Shown here: in pieces, positions 1-12,800 of the stretch
How positions within the stretch are numbered: position 1 is the stretch's first letter
Layout of the letters: each line of letters starts with the position of its first letter
Assembly (NCBI GenBank): GCA_921293015.1
Contig: OV121085.1
Span: 20,101,911 to 20,165,910, forward strand
Reading direction: 5' to 3'
Length of the DNA stretch: 64,000 nt
Source: Phorcus lineatus
Taxonomy: Eukaryota > Mollusca > Gastropoda > Trochida > Trochidae
Program-made: the position numbers and the translations under genes
The notes under the pieces: model-generated
Databases searched by the model: none
Told to the model about the DNA's origin: nothing
What the model saw: only the letters and a program-made list of their open reading frames with translations

Positions 1-1616
1 ATGTTAGTGGGATTGTTGTCAGTTAATTACATCCAAATTTTACAAAATGCTCAAATAATTTGAACAAACAGGGAACGTGTACTGTTTAAGTAATTGAGCC
101 TATTTCTTTTAATCAACTATCTCAAATCACCGAAACGCTTATAAAAGAAAATATGTAAGATTTTTAAGTTTGATGTTGTTAAAATGATCAACATACCGCA
201 TGAGACCCTAATGCACGTGAAAACGAGCATATTATTCATAAAATGCATGCGATAACTATAAACAATTTCGTCCATGACATTTGGGCTCAATGACACAGCA
301 TCAAATGGCTGCACCAGTTCCTTTTTGAACCAAGAATGGTTGATAAACTATTTCAAACACTTAGGCACGCTGCATTGATTCAGATTTGGAATCTCGGCAA
401 ATTACAAAAAATGTTGTAAATTGGTTTGGAACATATCTAGTTTGATAAAACAATGAGAAAAAAGGCCAAAGAAAATAAAACTTTTGTTTTTTCTTCATAT
501 TTAGCAATCTGCACCTTTTGTCATCACATGAATAATCGTCATTTGTTGTGTCAATCACGTTGCTGTTTAACAATAGAGGAAAAACAAGTTAACAAAACGA
601 TTCTTGTAGATATTATACATAAAAAGGCCTGACTCAAATGGGCCATGTATCAAGTTTTCGCATAACTTTGTGAAGTTGAGAGTTAGTTACATGGCTAACG
701 AGAAGCAAGAAGTCTTAGAAATGACAAAAACCAACCTTGGGAATTATAATCATGATTAAAAAGTTAATGTCGTCACCTGTCCTTTGTAGTCTTATGTAAA
801 GGAAGCGTGCTCTGCGCATGCGCAAGTGGCAAAAAACTTTGAACGTAATGTGAAAATTGATTTGTCCTGACATATTACGATGCTTTAATAGTCCTTATGA
901 ATTTTCTGCTGTTTACATGGGGTTAACCAATTAGCGTTTGTTGTTGTTGCTGTTATAATTTACGGAAGGGTCGTGACTTTTGTGAAATTAATATTTGGTG
1001 TGATAAATTATTATTTTTTCCTCAGATTAACCCTCTTATCCAAACTTCGGTACCCGATTTACATGTATGTATCGTCGGAATCGAAGGGTTTAACTACTCT
1101 TTGAATACATTACCACATTTACTTACCCTAGAATTTAGTTTTTCTTCTTTTGAGGGGTGTTAAATCTTAGTTCGTTATTGGCAGGAACAATCGAGTTATG
1201 CCACGTTTCTGCTTTGAACTATTTTTTATCAGCACAAGTGAAGTAAACAAACAAGGTATATATAACGCATTTGTCATGTTTACAAGAATAGGCAATTTGT
1301 AATATGAATTATTAGAAAATACATCGTTGGAAATAGGTTTTCAGAACTTTTAACAAAGGAAACATTTGAAAATGTATTCAAACTACACAAATGGGTCAGC
1401 AGTTGTCGACCATCGCTGCTAAAGACATCAAATTAAAATCAAAATGTAAAACGCGTCTTCAGCTTTAGGATAAAGTGACATTGAAACGAAACAATAAAGT
1501 TCTAGATTTGAACGAGGTTCTGAAATCTGAATATGAAGACCATTGTCTCGCTCTTTCTTAGGAAAACTTAGCAAAAAAGTCTTGCAAATGATGATTTATG
1601 ATGATGACCAATTTGA

Positions 1617-1664
<48 letters not shown>

Positions 1665-3048
1665 TCCCTAATATTTGTTGCTATTAGCATCTGTTTTCCA
1701 ACAGTCTTGACTTTTGTCCTGGTCGATCGAAATTTTTTTATTCATACATTGATCTTGAAAACTTCAAATACGCTTCAATAGATATTCAATAGGCGTGAGA
1801 ACATGAATTACAATTCGATAAACGGCCACGTACAAGTATGAGAACAATGCTTACTCCTTCATTTGATTGGGTGTGGGGATATTCAAATGGCATACATATA
1901 TAACATGATGTTGTAATGTACCCCACTTCGAAGACTAACATGTCTTAAGAATCGCAAATATTAAAACTATCGTTTACATTGGTCCAAAATCACTATATCA
2001 TTTCATACCAACCTTCTTTTCACAAAATGATCTGACAAAGATAATGACATCTGTTTTACAAATTGTTTTACTTGATAAAATCGCTTTCATTAAAAGGGAA
2101 CAATGTATTATTTAAAATAAAGATAATAGTTATAAAGAAAAGAAAAACAATGTTCTATTCATTGTTCTTCAAATACCTTCTTCAAGAGTTGTCATTATTA
2201 ACCACTGAATGTAAAAAAATGAATGCAATTCCTTTCTTATATACAGTATGTATAAGGATGTATGGCTTTATTGTTGCCTGTTTTTTCGGGGAATGTAATT
2301 TTTAACAGTCAACAATTATTTATTATTCGCCCGTGTAATTTATAAGATACTGCAGTGTAATATTTATACGGCGATATTAAACTAGTGTAATACCGATGCA
2401 CGTATGACGTCATAATAGTGTGTGGTTGTGACGTCACAATGTTAGCACCGTCATCACAATGGCGGCCAAGTCGCGGAAATGTTTCGTTTAGTACACTTTC
2501 GCTAATCATGCTTGATTACTGAGTTCAAGTAATAAACAGAATACATTAGTGCCTTCAATTTCACTTTCGCTCGTTTAATACTTAATCATTAACTCGTTTA
2601 ATAAAAATAGTTATAAATGGAAGGTCGTTTAGTATCTTCTATATTGAATTATATTTATTTTAACTGTTTTGAAAGGTAACATTCGCTTGAATTTTGAAAA
2701 AATATTAGTTTTACAAAATCTAAGATAAAATTGTCTCTATCCGCCTTGAACTATTTCTTTCACTTGCAACTTGGTATATGTATAGTGGTAGTTGTGAGAA
2801 TGTTTCGTGCTGTAGTTAGCGTGCTGGCCAAACATGCCATTAGCCCGCGTTCTAATCCTTATAGATGCGCTAACATCTGTGATCTGGGCCATAATTTCTT
2901 TGTGTCATTAAGCAAGACATTTCATCCAAAATGGACTCATTCTATCTAGCTTTACAAATGGGTACCTGAACACGGAAATTATGGACCTATACGGTCGCGC
3001 GAGGCTCTTCAAAGGCTGCATCGAAGGGCAAGAATATATCTAGGAGAA
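1..3048. other. Intergenic, AT-rich, no gene seen
   Basis: Only short chance ORFs. Notable items are an (AT)n microsatellite near 1.64 kb and two TGACGTCA octamers (2405-2412, 2429-2436) followed by ATGGCGGCC at about 2459, which together look a little like a CRE/YY1 promoter but lead into no ORF. A weak tRNA-like patch lies at 2.81-2.90 kb. Confidence 0.6.
1621..1662. repeat. (AT)n microsatellite
   Basis: About 21 uninterrupted AT units. Confidence 0.95.
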
Positions 3049-3202
3049 AAATAGCTGGGTTTGTAAAATTTCCGGGATTCATTGTTATTCAACACACGCA
3101 AATTTAGTTTAGATCGAAGGCGTTAGCCGGAGGTTTAAAACGCTTAAATTTGCGGGCGTTGAATAACAATGAATCCCAAAAAATTTACAAACCCAATTAT
3201 TT
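3049..3202. repeat. Fold-back inverted repeat, arms about 60 bp
   Basis: The left arm (from AAATAGCTGGGTTTGT) and the right arm (complement AAATAATTGGGTTTGT) pair over about 55-60 bp with few mismatches, sharing GGGATTCATTGTTATTCAAC and CGCAAATTTA. About 35 nt lie between the arms. It could be a fold-back MITE or a structured RNA; no ORF is present. Confidence 0.85.
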
Positions 3203-3886
3203 ATCGATATTTTAACATGACCGTTAGTTATTAAAATATTAAGGGCGAACTCTAGATTGCGAACTTTTTTTGTGTGTGGAAAGGACTTTGCGACTGTTCC
3301 ATTTCTGTAAGAGGTGTGATAAGGTTAAATTTAGTGTGAATTCCTGCATAATTTACATTACAAACATCATAAAGATAAAACCAAATAGTGGCATTCGTAA
3401 CAGCGAGATCTTACAACATACCAGTTTAATTTGAGACCGAAACCAACACCTATAAAGCTCATGGAAGATGAAAAACATCCAAAACAAAAGGTTTAATCTA
3501 GCCCAAGACCATTGTGACAGCGACGCAAACATTGTGACGTCAAAACGGTTGACATTTGTGACGTTCTACCAGGAATGCACTCGAAAGAAGGCGGCCGTAT
3601 GAAACAAAGCGGCAAACATGGACTAAGTAAGCCAATTGAAAATATTTTCGTTCTTCAAAAATAAATAATATTAAAATTCATTTGTAATATCTACCGGTAA
3701 ACACAATCTAACAAATGACAAACTGTCAAATTGAAGTACAGCACGAAATTTTAAAGAAACTGAAAAATTAGATCTTGAGTTGGGCCGGATCTAGTGAACA
3801 TGTTGTATCGATTCGCGGTGATTCGACTTAGCTAATTTGTGGATATTCATTGTCATTCCAAATAGGGTAATTTTTCAAATCAACCT

Positions 3887-4514
3887 TCGGCAAATCGACA
3901 TTGGAATAATCTGTCTCTTGAAGTAAGAAATTGTCCAACCATTTCTCAATTTAAACGTAAACTTCAAAATACATCAGATGTAGCACCTGAATATTTTTCG
4001 GTAGGAAAAAGGTTTCTAAACATGTTACACACAAAACTTTGACATGGTTGTAGTGAGTTAATTAACGATCTATTTAAAGTAGGTTTAGTCAACGACCCCA
4101 GCTGTTTATGCGGAAATCCATGCCTTTCATTAAATTTAGATTGATTATTTTTTCAAGTTCAGCGCAATAGATTATTGAATAAGGTTTCAAATGTTACTCT
4201 AGGGAGAGTGCCCTTAGATGTTAGCTTAATCCTTAATGGCCATGCAGATCTATTACTTTATGAAAACGAATCCATATTCAAATATATACAAGTGTATATT
4301 CAAGCAACAAAGAGATTTAGATGTGCCTTTTAACCAAAATTTCCTTATTTCTCTCTTTATTTTCTGTATATTTTGTATTATATTGTTTAATCTGACTGTA
4401 TACATAATGCAAATGTGAAATGTAACTATTAAGAAGAGGACTTGATAAGTTGGACAACTTGTGCCTAACCCATTTCACTTCTGTGAATAAAATATATTTA
4501 AACAAAAAACAAAA
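3887..4514 (+). pseudogene. Decayed LINE (non-LTR retrotransposon) 3' end, ORF2 C-terminus plus 3' UTR
   Basis: In one frame from 3887 the translation gives WNNLSLEVRNC, then PTISQFKRKL, YFSVGKRFLNMLHTKL, a stop where Arg is expected, then HGCSELINDLF and SCLCGNP. This is the usual tail after the reverse transcriptase domain in CR1/L2-like LINEs (WNSLP..R, H.RLR, C.CG). Further stops and a frame change follow. The downstream AT-rich stretch ends with AATAAAATATATTTAAAC and A-rich DNA, like a LINE 3' terminus. It is 5'-truncated and cannot encode an active protein. The clade is uncertain. Confidence 0.75.
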
Positions 4515-5244
4515 ATCAGAATGGAGAATACAACGAAGTCATGTTACAATTGAGCGCTCACAGTACTCTTATGCATGAAAACAGCGCTACACAAAGAAAC
4601 TGTAAGTTCTCAACGTAATAGAAATAATGTATTTCCCATGTTTTCTATCTTTAAAAACTATTGTGTACTCTCGTTCAAAGTATTAAACGTATTGTGACAA
4701 AATGTAAATACATTGTTTCAATCATATTTCTGAACAGCTATACGTTTAGTTTGGCAGTCACGAATCTTATTTATTTCATTGCCTTTAACTATTTTCATAT
4801 AGTTACATGTTTTTCGTTTTTGTTCCGTCTAAACGTTTTAAATGCATATTTTTGCTACCTTGAAGAAATCGTAACTTAAACAAATGGAATAAATATTCTT
4901 CTCATCAACAAAATAAGATAAGATAAGATTAGGTAAGGTACGTTAAAACTAAGCTGTGTAAACATTAGTTCCATCTTGCCCCTGCATTGCCTCCAATAGC
5001 CATGATAAAGTGAAGATACCCTCCAATAGTTTCCAACTTATGACCAACCTCCAATAGATTATTCAAGGGTTGCCAATGTTTTGTGGTAAATACATTGAAT
5101 AAGTAAAAGAAGAGACATTAATGTTTTACTTTAAGTCAAAATAAGATTTTTGAATGAATTTGAAGTGTTTTGACACCAAGTTAACATAAATGTGGCAATG
5201 GGTAGCGACCTCCAATAGTTGAAAGTGACTTTGTTTTAAAGTTA
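4515..5244. other. Intergenic with repeated CCTCCAATAG decamer
   Basis: AT-rich with no gene. The decamer CCTCCAATAG occurs at 4990, 5020, 5048 and 5209, the first three spaced 28-30 bp. Confidence 0.6.
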
Positions 5245-5354
5245 GATATGGTCCTCAAAGTCTCTATAAGTTTGGCACACGGGTTCGTCCGCGGCCTGAC
5301 GGTCTGAGACGAGTCCCTTGTGCCAAACTAATGGAGACTTTTTCGGACAATATC
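5245..5354. repeat. Long imperfect hairpin (about 110 nt)
   Basis: Left arm GATATGGTCC...AAAGTCTC, AGTTTGGCACACGGG; the right arm is its complement with AGTTTGGCACAAGGGA and AAAGTCTCCAT. The arms are about 45 nt with small bulges around a roughly 15-18-nt GC-rich loop. It could be a fold-back MITE or a pre-miRNA-like transcript. Confidence 0.8.
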
Positions 5355-5366
5355 CTTCACGTAAGG

Positions 5367-5413
5367 TGAGACGAGGCAAGTCAAGTCAAGGCAAGACAAG
5401 GCAAGGTAAGGTA
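5367..5413. repeat. Degenerate CAAGN pentamer repeat
   Basis: Repeated CAAGG/CAAGT/TAAGG pentamers (cagtcaaggcaagacaaggc and so on) just after the 5.3-kb hairpin. A related GATAA/GTAAG run lies at about 4913-4940. Confidence 0.7.
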
Positions 5414-8400
5414 CATGTAGTTAAATCCTTTTCATATTCAGAGAGTTTTAAAGGTAACAAATACACAACCATTTAAGAACAAAACCCACATAAAATGCAG
5501 ATATGACATAAAAGGGGTAATGCATTTCAGACGCATTACATACAACTACACATGTACACAACGTAAAAAAAAATGACCAAAAACAGAGAACATTAAAATA
5601 ACTGAACGCATGCATATATCAATTTACATAATCAGATTGCATTTGCATAAGTTTCCCATAATACAATCATAAGAGGTATATATATCATATCTCTAAAAAC
5701 TTCCAAAAAAGTTGACAAAGTTTTCACGATGAATAGATTTGGACAGGGTGTATATCCCTGTCGTACACCACGGAGGCTTTACTTTGATTTGAACCCATAA
5801 GAGAAGAAGATAGATCGTATAAAGAACATGTATATTCCGATTAATTCTTGTTAATATCATTTTTAAATAACATTCACATATTTGTCATTTTGAATACGAC
5901 TAAGAGGCTGTTCATAGGAGTATGTCTGATAATTGAACCACAAAAATATCCCCTATGCCATTACATGGAGGGGTGAAAAAAAGACATCAGCAAACGTAAA
6001 CATCATTTGTAAAAATATTTAAAAAATCTGATTAAGTGACTTGGACTTTTGACTCGACAGGATCGACAGTTTGACATTTTCCTGTAATTTTATTCCAGTA
6101 AATTTTCGTCGTGCAATTTTAAACGTAAATTTAAAGCTACAAGTAATGTAATAAAATTGCTGAGCTGATATCATTGGATATTAAACGCATCGCTGCATCA
6201 GATACCGTTTTAATTTCAACATGCCAATATTAAAGGCTAAAATGGAACTGGGACGCCCAAGTACCATTATACCAGACTTGATAGAAGTCTGTGGTCATCG
6301 TGTTTGGACTTGAGTACAATGTCGGGGTCATTTGGCAGGGTGATGTCGAGATGAGCTAAACGACTATCATATTCATCGACCAAATATCCCAAAACAAACC
6401 GCACCGAGGCCACACAAAATACACCGTAGCTAACCTGATTAAATTCAAAAACATAAGTTTTGCTAAAATACAAACAAATCGCGAATTTTGGTGTTTACCC
6501 CACATTGTCGGCGTTTTCCCTTTGATCTCTGGCGACGCGGCTCCCTTTTGATCTTTGTGCTAACAATAGCACTATTGTAAAGCATACTGCACTTGGAAGC
6601 AATAGCGTTTCCGAAGGGACGGAACCATTGCTACAATCGGCATGCGTAAACAGGCGAAAAAATTCAATTTTTTAACCTCTTCTCGAAGGTGGATAAGTCT
6701 TCTTGAAAACCTTAAGAATCTGTGGAAGACTTGCAAAGCTTTTGATAAGAGTAACCCCAAGCCAGGTGTCTTTTTGGCTTTAGAAGATTTTACCTACATA
6801 ATTCGGCTCCGAGGTAAACATTTATTTGATCCGTAGTTCCATGTAGTGCTGTGGTGGCCGGATTAGTCTGAATGCAGTTAACCTGATCGACAACATTGGC
6901 AAATTGGAGCTGGATTGTGCATTGCTATTTAAGTCGTTGTGTGTTTGGTAAAACTGCCTGTCAATGTTGGAAATGAGCAGCTAATGGAAGTTTGTTCTTA
7001 CAATTTCTCACATTTCCCCGAGTCCATGATTGACAGTATAATCAACTAATAAGTAAATTATCACCATTTTGATTTTTTGAACTGAATATGTGATTTTGAA
7101 GAAGTTGAAAAAGTTTATTTATTTGAAAGAAAATGCTTTAATTACCAATGAAAATTGCATGTGTATTCAAACTTGTATTGACTATGGTTTTAAAAAAAGA
7201 CAGTTACGATTAATTATTAATTGTCAATTATGACGGACTTGTATTTAATGTATAAGAAGCATCAAGGCAATATGTATGCACGATTGTTAATATAATAATG
7301 CGTGTCTAAACGTAACATTTATGATGGTGATTACATTTTAGATGAATATTTCGATGTAACTATTTCTCAAGATTATAATCATATATTTCTTTGATTGCAT
7401 TCCCTCCGAGTTTTGGAAAATATAACCTTAAACATGGTTATTAATTTTTTTTACGAAATTGCATAAGGATATGCACATAAATTATACTTTCAAACTTAAT
7501 ATTGTGTTATTCTTTAGTCACTTTAAAAGAAGTTGATTAGTCTTATAATAGAGATGGTATTTGCAATATACGTGAAAATAAAGCTGTCTTTTATAATGTT
7601 TTAAAATGTTGTTAGAACTTGTATGAAACCGTTTTTCTCCTCAATCAATAAGTCAAGAGTCAAATCTCAGGATTGATGCTAACAATTTTCGATTACTTTT
7701 TCAATGTAATGACTTTGAAAGTCAATTAATTTATCGATTTCAAGAATTAGATTGAATGAGTATTTTCCATGATGAATGTATGTATAAAAACAATCGATAA
7801 ATATTCTAAAATAGTTTATTTTTTAATGAGACATTCAACCTTTCCATGATGGTTAGCTTATTGTTTTTTTGCAAGTGTTAAAATATTAGACCTCTAAATC
7901 TATACTACGAAATTATTTTTAATAAAGGTGAACGATTAATAGATAGATTTATATATATACTCATTGATAAGATAATAAATTTTACTAAGAGAAGATTGAT
8001 TCATAAAATGATAAATATCATTTTATTGATTGAAATATTATAAAATTAACAATATAACGTTAAAACATTCAGAACGTGTCAGTCAAAAAGTAATTTAAAG
8101 TATATTGCCAGACAAATGTTTTGTAAAACAACTTGTAAGTGAAAATAATTAATTTTGTGACCATTGCCACTGGCAAAAATAATATATCCTTTTACACGAT
8201 TACACCAGTGTAACCAACACTCAAAATATCATTCACCATAATATAAAGGTTAAAAGTAGAATTTATGCAATAAACTATACATGTATTATAATCGCAATTA
8301 ATGTACGAACATCATAAACGATATAATCGTGTAAAAATTATGTTAATGATTGAAATAGTATTATTCAATTTTTATCTTGTTAAAGTTGATGTTTGGTATG

Positions 8401-9141
8401 AAGGCGTCATATACCTAAACCTAAACTGATTTAGACTGATTTAACCGAAAGTAATGCAATATTGAAGTTGAGTGAATGTTCATCATTTGATATAAATGCG
8501 ACGGCACTGTCGATGTAGTATTGAAACCTAATAGGAGGAGGAATTCGAAGATTTGCAAATATACCCAATTTGCCCGCCTATGTTATTTGGCAATTCATAA
8601 TACTGGGCAATAAATTTCCAAACTTTCTGTAGATAAAAATCAAATAAAAAAATTGAGATTGATATTTCTTATTTTATACTATCAATAAATTTTCCTATCT
8701 TATTCCCATTTTGATTATACCTGACAAAATATGGGTTTAAAACTGAAACATAATATCCTATTTCAGCCAAACATCGTACCGGTCTAATTAATGGATGCTA
8801 GTTTCAGCTAGCTTCTAATATACTTCATTTATATAAAAGATATGGTCATTGTCATTCGAATCACTTTATTTGATAGATATTTTACAGAGAGTAATGTACC
8901 AACGACGAAAGCGAGTTGAAAATAAAACTAAATATACAGACCGATGCCTATCTAAACTTACAGCAAACGTATACATTGATAATTCCATTTGGTTTCTATT
9001 ATTGTGATAAATACCTATCTTATGTTTTACTTTCTTGAGGATCAAATCTATAATGACATTGTATCAAATGTGAATATTTTTAAATAAGGCAGGGATCAAG
9101 GATATTATTGATCATTGTAAAAAATTACATCTCTGTAGTCT
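5414..9141. other. Intergenic, AT-rich, no gene seen
   Basis: Only short ORFs. A somewhat GC-richer patch at 6.25-6.84 kb contains overlapping 62-68 aa ORFs on both strands with no family resemblance. A short string (agatcaaaggga...gccga..atgtg) in its reverse complement recurs near 43.29 kb, so part of it may be an old repeat. Confidence 0.5.
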
Positions 9142-9328
9142 TTAAAGAGCCACTCCGTGATTTTCATAACATATTATTTACCTTTGATACGAACCTAAAT
9201 GTCATATGTGGTGATATAAAATCAAAACATCTTAACTTTTCATGTCTAAAAGACATATATATGACAAATACTGGGTTTCCATGAAAATCTAAAAACAGCG
9301 TAATAAATGCACAGAGGTGTATATATAT
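9142..9328 (+). mobile_element. TTAA MITE family A, copy 1 (5' part only)
   Basis: It starts TTAAAGAGCCACTCCGTGA and matches copies 2 and 3 closely for about 185 bp, then breaks off at GAGGTGTATATAT into an AT microsatellite. The 3' half and right terminal repeat are missing. Non-coding. Confidence 0.85.
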
Positions 9329-9747
9329 ACATATATATGTATATATTATATTATTATTTTTCAGCATATAAATATATGCAAGCCACGTAGTCACGTGTGT
9401 AGCTTAATTATGATGAGAATTAGATATGGACATCAATGTACTTCATATACTTATTATCAGGTATCTACTCAACAATAGATTTGGGTTGTCAAATCTTATA
9501 ATTAATGATATCATGTTTCATCTTTACTGTTCAAAGCTTAAGCATCAAACCTAATTACAATAATAAAGGATTTATCAACGTTTATAAATATCATTCACTT
9601 CCACACTGAATTTTTAACTAAAAGCACAACATGACATGAGTGAAATGTGAATGAGTTGTACATTTTTTAATGTTCAAAATGCGACCAACTCAGACCAAAA
9701 TTTATAAAATGTTTAGACAAGCATTTAAATGATTCCATATATCTCTC

Positions 9748-10187
9748 TTAAACAGCCAATTCGGGATTTTCATAACATATTATTTACCTTTGATACGAAC
9801 CTAAATGTCATCTGTGATGATATAAAATCAAAACATCTTAACTTTTCATGTCCAAATAACACATATATGACAAATACTGGTTTTCCATGAAAATCTAAAA
9901 GCAGCCTAATAAATGTACAGAGGTGTATATATTACGTCCAATATACATGGATACTAGTTATATAACCTAACAAACACTATCAATTCCTAACTGCCCATCT
10001 GGCTGTATTAGATAAGTCTCCAAAATTACGTTTGACTATTTGACGCGCGCCACTGCGACGTTCTACCTTGATATTGTCACTGTAAAAAACCAACAGTAAC
10101 AGTAACAGTCGATACTTCGCGATTAAATGACACCGTTGATTAAGGTTGGAATATATGACTCCAACAACTCACGTAGTGGCTCTTTAA
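9748..10187 (+). mobile_element. TTAA MITE family A, copy 2 (full length, 440 bp)
   Basis: Bounded by TTAA on both sides (9748-9751, 10184-10187). The left end is a mutated terminal repeat (TTAAACAGCCAATTCGG) and the right end reads CAACTCACGTAGTGGCTCTTTAA. The interior matches copy 3, including ACTAGTTATATAACCTAACA and TTACGTTTGACTATTTGACG. No ORF, so non-autonomous. Confidence 0.88.
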
Positions 10188-11480
10188 GGATCCTTAGATA
10201 TGTTATTATTTAGATATCAAATACATGATAATAATATTTCAAGGCAGGAATGTCAGAGATGGAGATAGACTTTATTCACTACTGGAGGTTGCGTTGTTCA
10301 GAGCACTAATACAAGAATAATTCATATTGTACAAAGTAAGATTATACATGAACATTTTGATTGTACATAAGGTTTCTTTTCAATTAAATTGCGTAACCTT
10401 TAATTATGTTTAAATTTATGCAAGACATGAGCCGAAATTTTTTTTTCCGTGTTGGGTATTGACAATATATATTTGGTATAAGCTCTGTTTTCTTTAAAAA
10501 AATGGGTAAACAAGAATGATCGGAATCAGCATAGTTATTGTACAAACTTCTGAATTCTTCTTTATTTCTGTATTTAATGGGTTATTTTCTTTGTGATAAC
10601 GTTAAAAAATAACAAGGAAAAATCCTAATGAAACAGAACATATTAATTACATTCTTTAAAGAATTGCTCCCTTTGCTTTAAAATAGATTAAATCCAAATT
10701 CTACTCATTTAATACTTGATTTTGATATTTCATTCTGTGCCAATATATAGACATATATATATATATATATATAAACGAAAAATACAAACATATATATATA
10801 TAATATCATCAATATATGATTGCAGACGTCTTGTAATATAAAAGTGTTTAGGATTTGACTTATTCATTTATATCTTTTTAAATGAATATATTTAATCGTT
10901 TAAAACTAGATATAAAGGACAAATCTTTTTCTATCCTTCTGATATGAAATAAAAGATAGAATAGTTTCCATATTAATATACATTAAACTAAACATCTATT
11001 ACTTTCTCACTGTAGTTCCATAGAATACACGTATACGTTTTGATTTAAAGAACCTTAAATTTTGCTCATGATTTTTAATGTTTCGTACGATTTATTTATA
11101 ATTGTCTCACTTATAATCTAGTAAAATAAAGACCAAGAAAACGCTTCAAATTATTTTGATGGATGTATTTGCCTTTTCCTATTGCTTGCGCGTTTATGAA
11201 TTATGGAGGTGTACTTAAATTCACTTATTGTATCTATATTCATGGAATGTTAAGACAAAGGGAGGATATTTTTTTAATTATTTAGTTATATAGATAAATC
11301 ATTCATTATCAATATTGTTCCAATGCACACGATATGTGCATTATGTATTGAAAATGTGTTTGTTGTCTGAAAGGTAAAATGTATTTCACATATGCATATC
11401 ATTTGTGTCATAATTGTCCATAGTGAGAAAGTTCATTAGAAAAGCTCATTAATCATTGTCTTACTTCTCAACCAATATAA
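10188..11480. other. Intergenic, AT-rich, no gene seen
   Basis: Contains imperfect (AT)n tracts near 10.75-10.80 kb. Nothing else is recognisable. Confidence 0.6.
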
Positions 11481-12800
11481 TTAGATCTTGGTGAAAAAAT
11501 ACCAGTGTGGACCAAAGAAGGCTGGAAAATAGCCTGACGTGTTAAGATCTCTGACATTAATTGCTTCTTGTTTGTGTAACAATGTATTCTCATAAACCTG
11601 TTTTGCATCAGGTCCATGATGATTTACAACATTGGAGTTCACAGACAGACACGTTAGATTGTTACTTCCAATACATGTTATATTACAACCTCCAGTGCAG
11701 TCCTCGTAAAGAAGGGTTGAATAAAGTCCTACAATCCTTCACAGGCAGTGGACCGTGACATTACTTATTCCTCATTGACATAGGTATGGGGTTCCTCGGT
11801 ACAACGCCACTCAAGGTGAAAGTTTGAAAAAGTTGGAAATGCACCGAGAAGATCTGTTTGAGTTGCCCAGACCTTGGAAAGAACAATTATGGTGACCTGA
11901 AGCTAATCCCCCCTCCAGGCCTTGTGTTTGTGCAATATCGATGCGAGATGAATGCGTAAAATTTGGCGTAAAACGGTAATGTTTGGCTTTGCAATTTACG
12001 AATGTTGTCTGACGGTTGAGGATATGAAGGCAAACATGGCGATGAGGCACAACAATCAAGTTGAAAACACATAAAGCGCTACATTTCATCTCTTCAACGA
12101 AACTGACTTGGAAGAAGCGACCCTTGTTCTTTCCGAACTCTTTGGCAAAGGAGGTGTAAAGAGTCCTTGCACGTGAAATCCGGAAGTTGCGCAGAGAGAG
12201 CACGCAGTCCAAGGTCCATCTGACCAAACACATGGAAAGAGAGTCCTCGTACCCAATACGCAGCATTGATCGAGACCGTCCCCAAAGTTTACTGTTTGTG
12301 TCCTCTTCAAGACTTAAAAGGTGCCGGTGGTCGCCTCAAAACATTCGAGCTAATATTTGATGATGACTTTCGCTTGTCAAGCAAATAGCCTGCAGCGAAT
12401 ATCAAAGGACTTTAGCAATGGCTCGAACCGAGGTTGATGAGTGTCCATAGTATGCGAAACACGCTTTGTAAATATGTAAACTGCATTATATCCGTGTAAC
12501 CGGGGGAGCCCTTGATCCCACGAGAAGGATACATTTGGATATAACTTTTAGGTAATTCTGAAATCCAGTTCGCGCCTTTTCAAACCGCAGATTACTGCAC
12601 TCTGCCAATCTCAGCCTCTGGTTCGTGAAAGTGACAAGAACCAATTTCACCATTTCCTTGACAAAGATTGACACATGTCCTTGTTTATTGCTGTCCTCTG
12701 CTTGATTAACAACGTGATTATAATGTTTGTCCTTATCGCCTTTCAGCTCCAAATGTTTCCTTCTTATATACAACCAAGTGTGCCTCTGTTTTCGCCTCTA
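11480..12800 (-). other. GC-richer patch with overlapping minus-strand ORFs, unidentified
   Basis: Distinctly less AT-rich than its flanks. The minus strand is open for 151 codons (12266-11811) and 95 codons (12773-12486), with shorter ORFs in the two other minus frames over 12.09-12.31 kb. I recognise no domain, signal peptide or splice layout. It may be a decayed gene or transposon, or chance openness in GC-richer DNA. Confidence 0.3.

Noticed and set aside
2405..2475. CRE + CRE + ATGGCGGCC resembling a housekeeping promoter
   Set aside because: No ORF or splice-consistent exon follows on either strand, and the same octamer recurs across the window in non-promoter contexts.
2810..2900. tRNA-like stretch (GTAGTTAGCGTGCTGGCC ... 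GCGTTCTAATCC)
   Set aside because: The A- and B-box-like strings are imperfect and I could not lay out a cloverleaf with acceptor pairing. It may be a SINE scrap, too weak to call.
12421..12440. B-box-like GGTTCGAGCC on the minus strand
   Set aside because: No A box or tRNA fold upstream on that strand.
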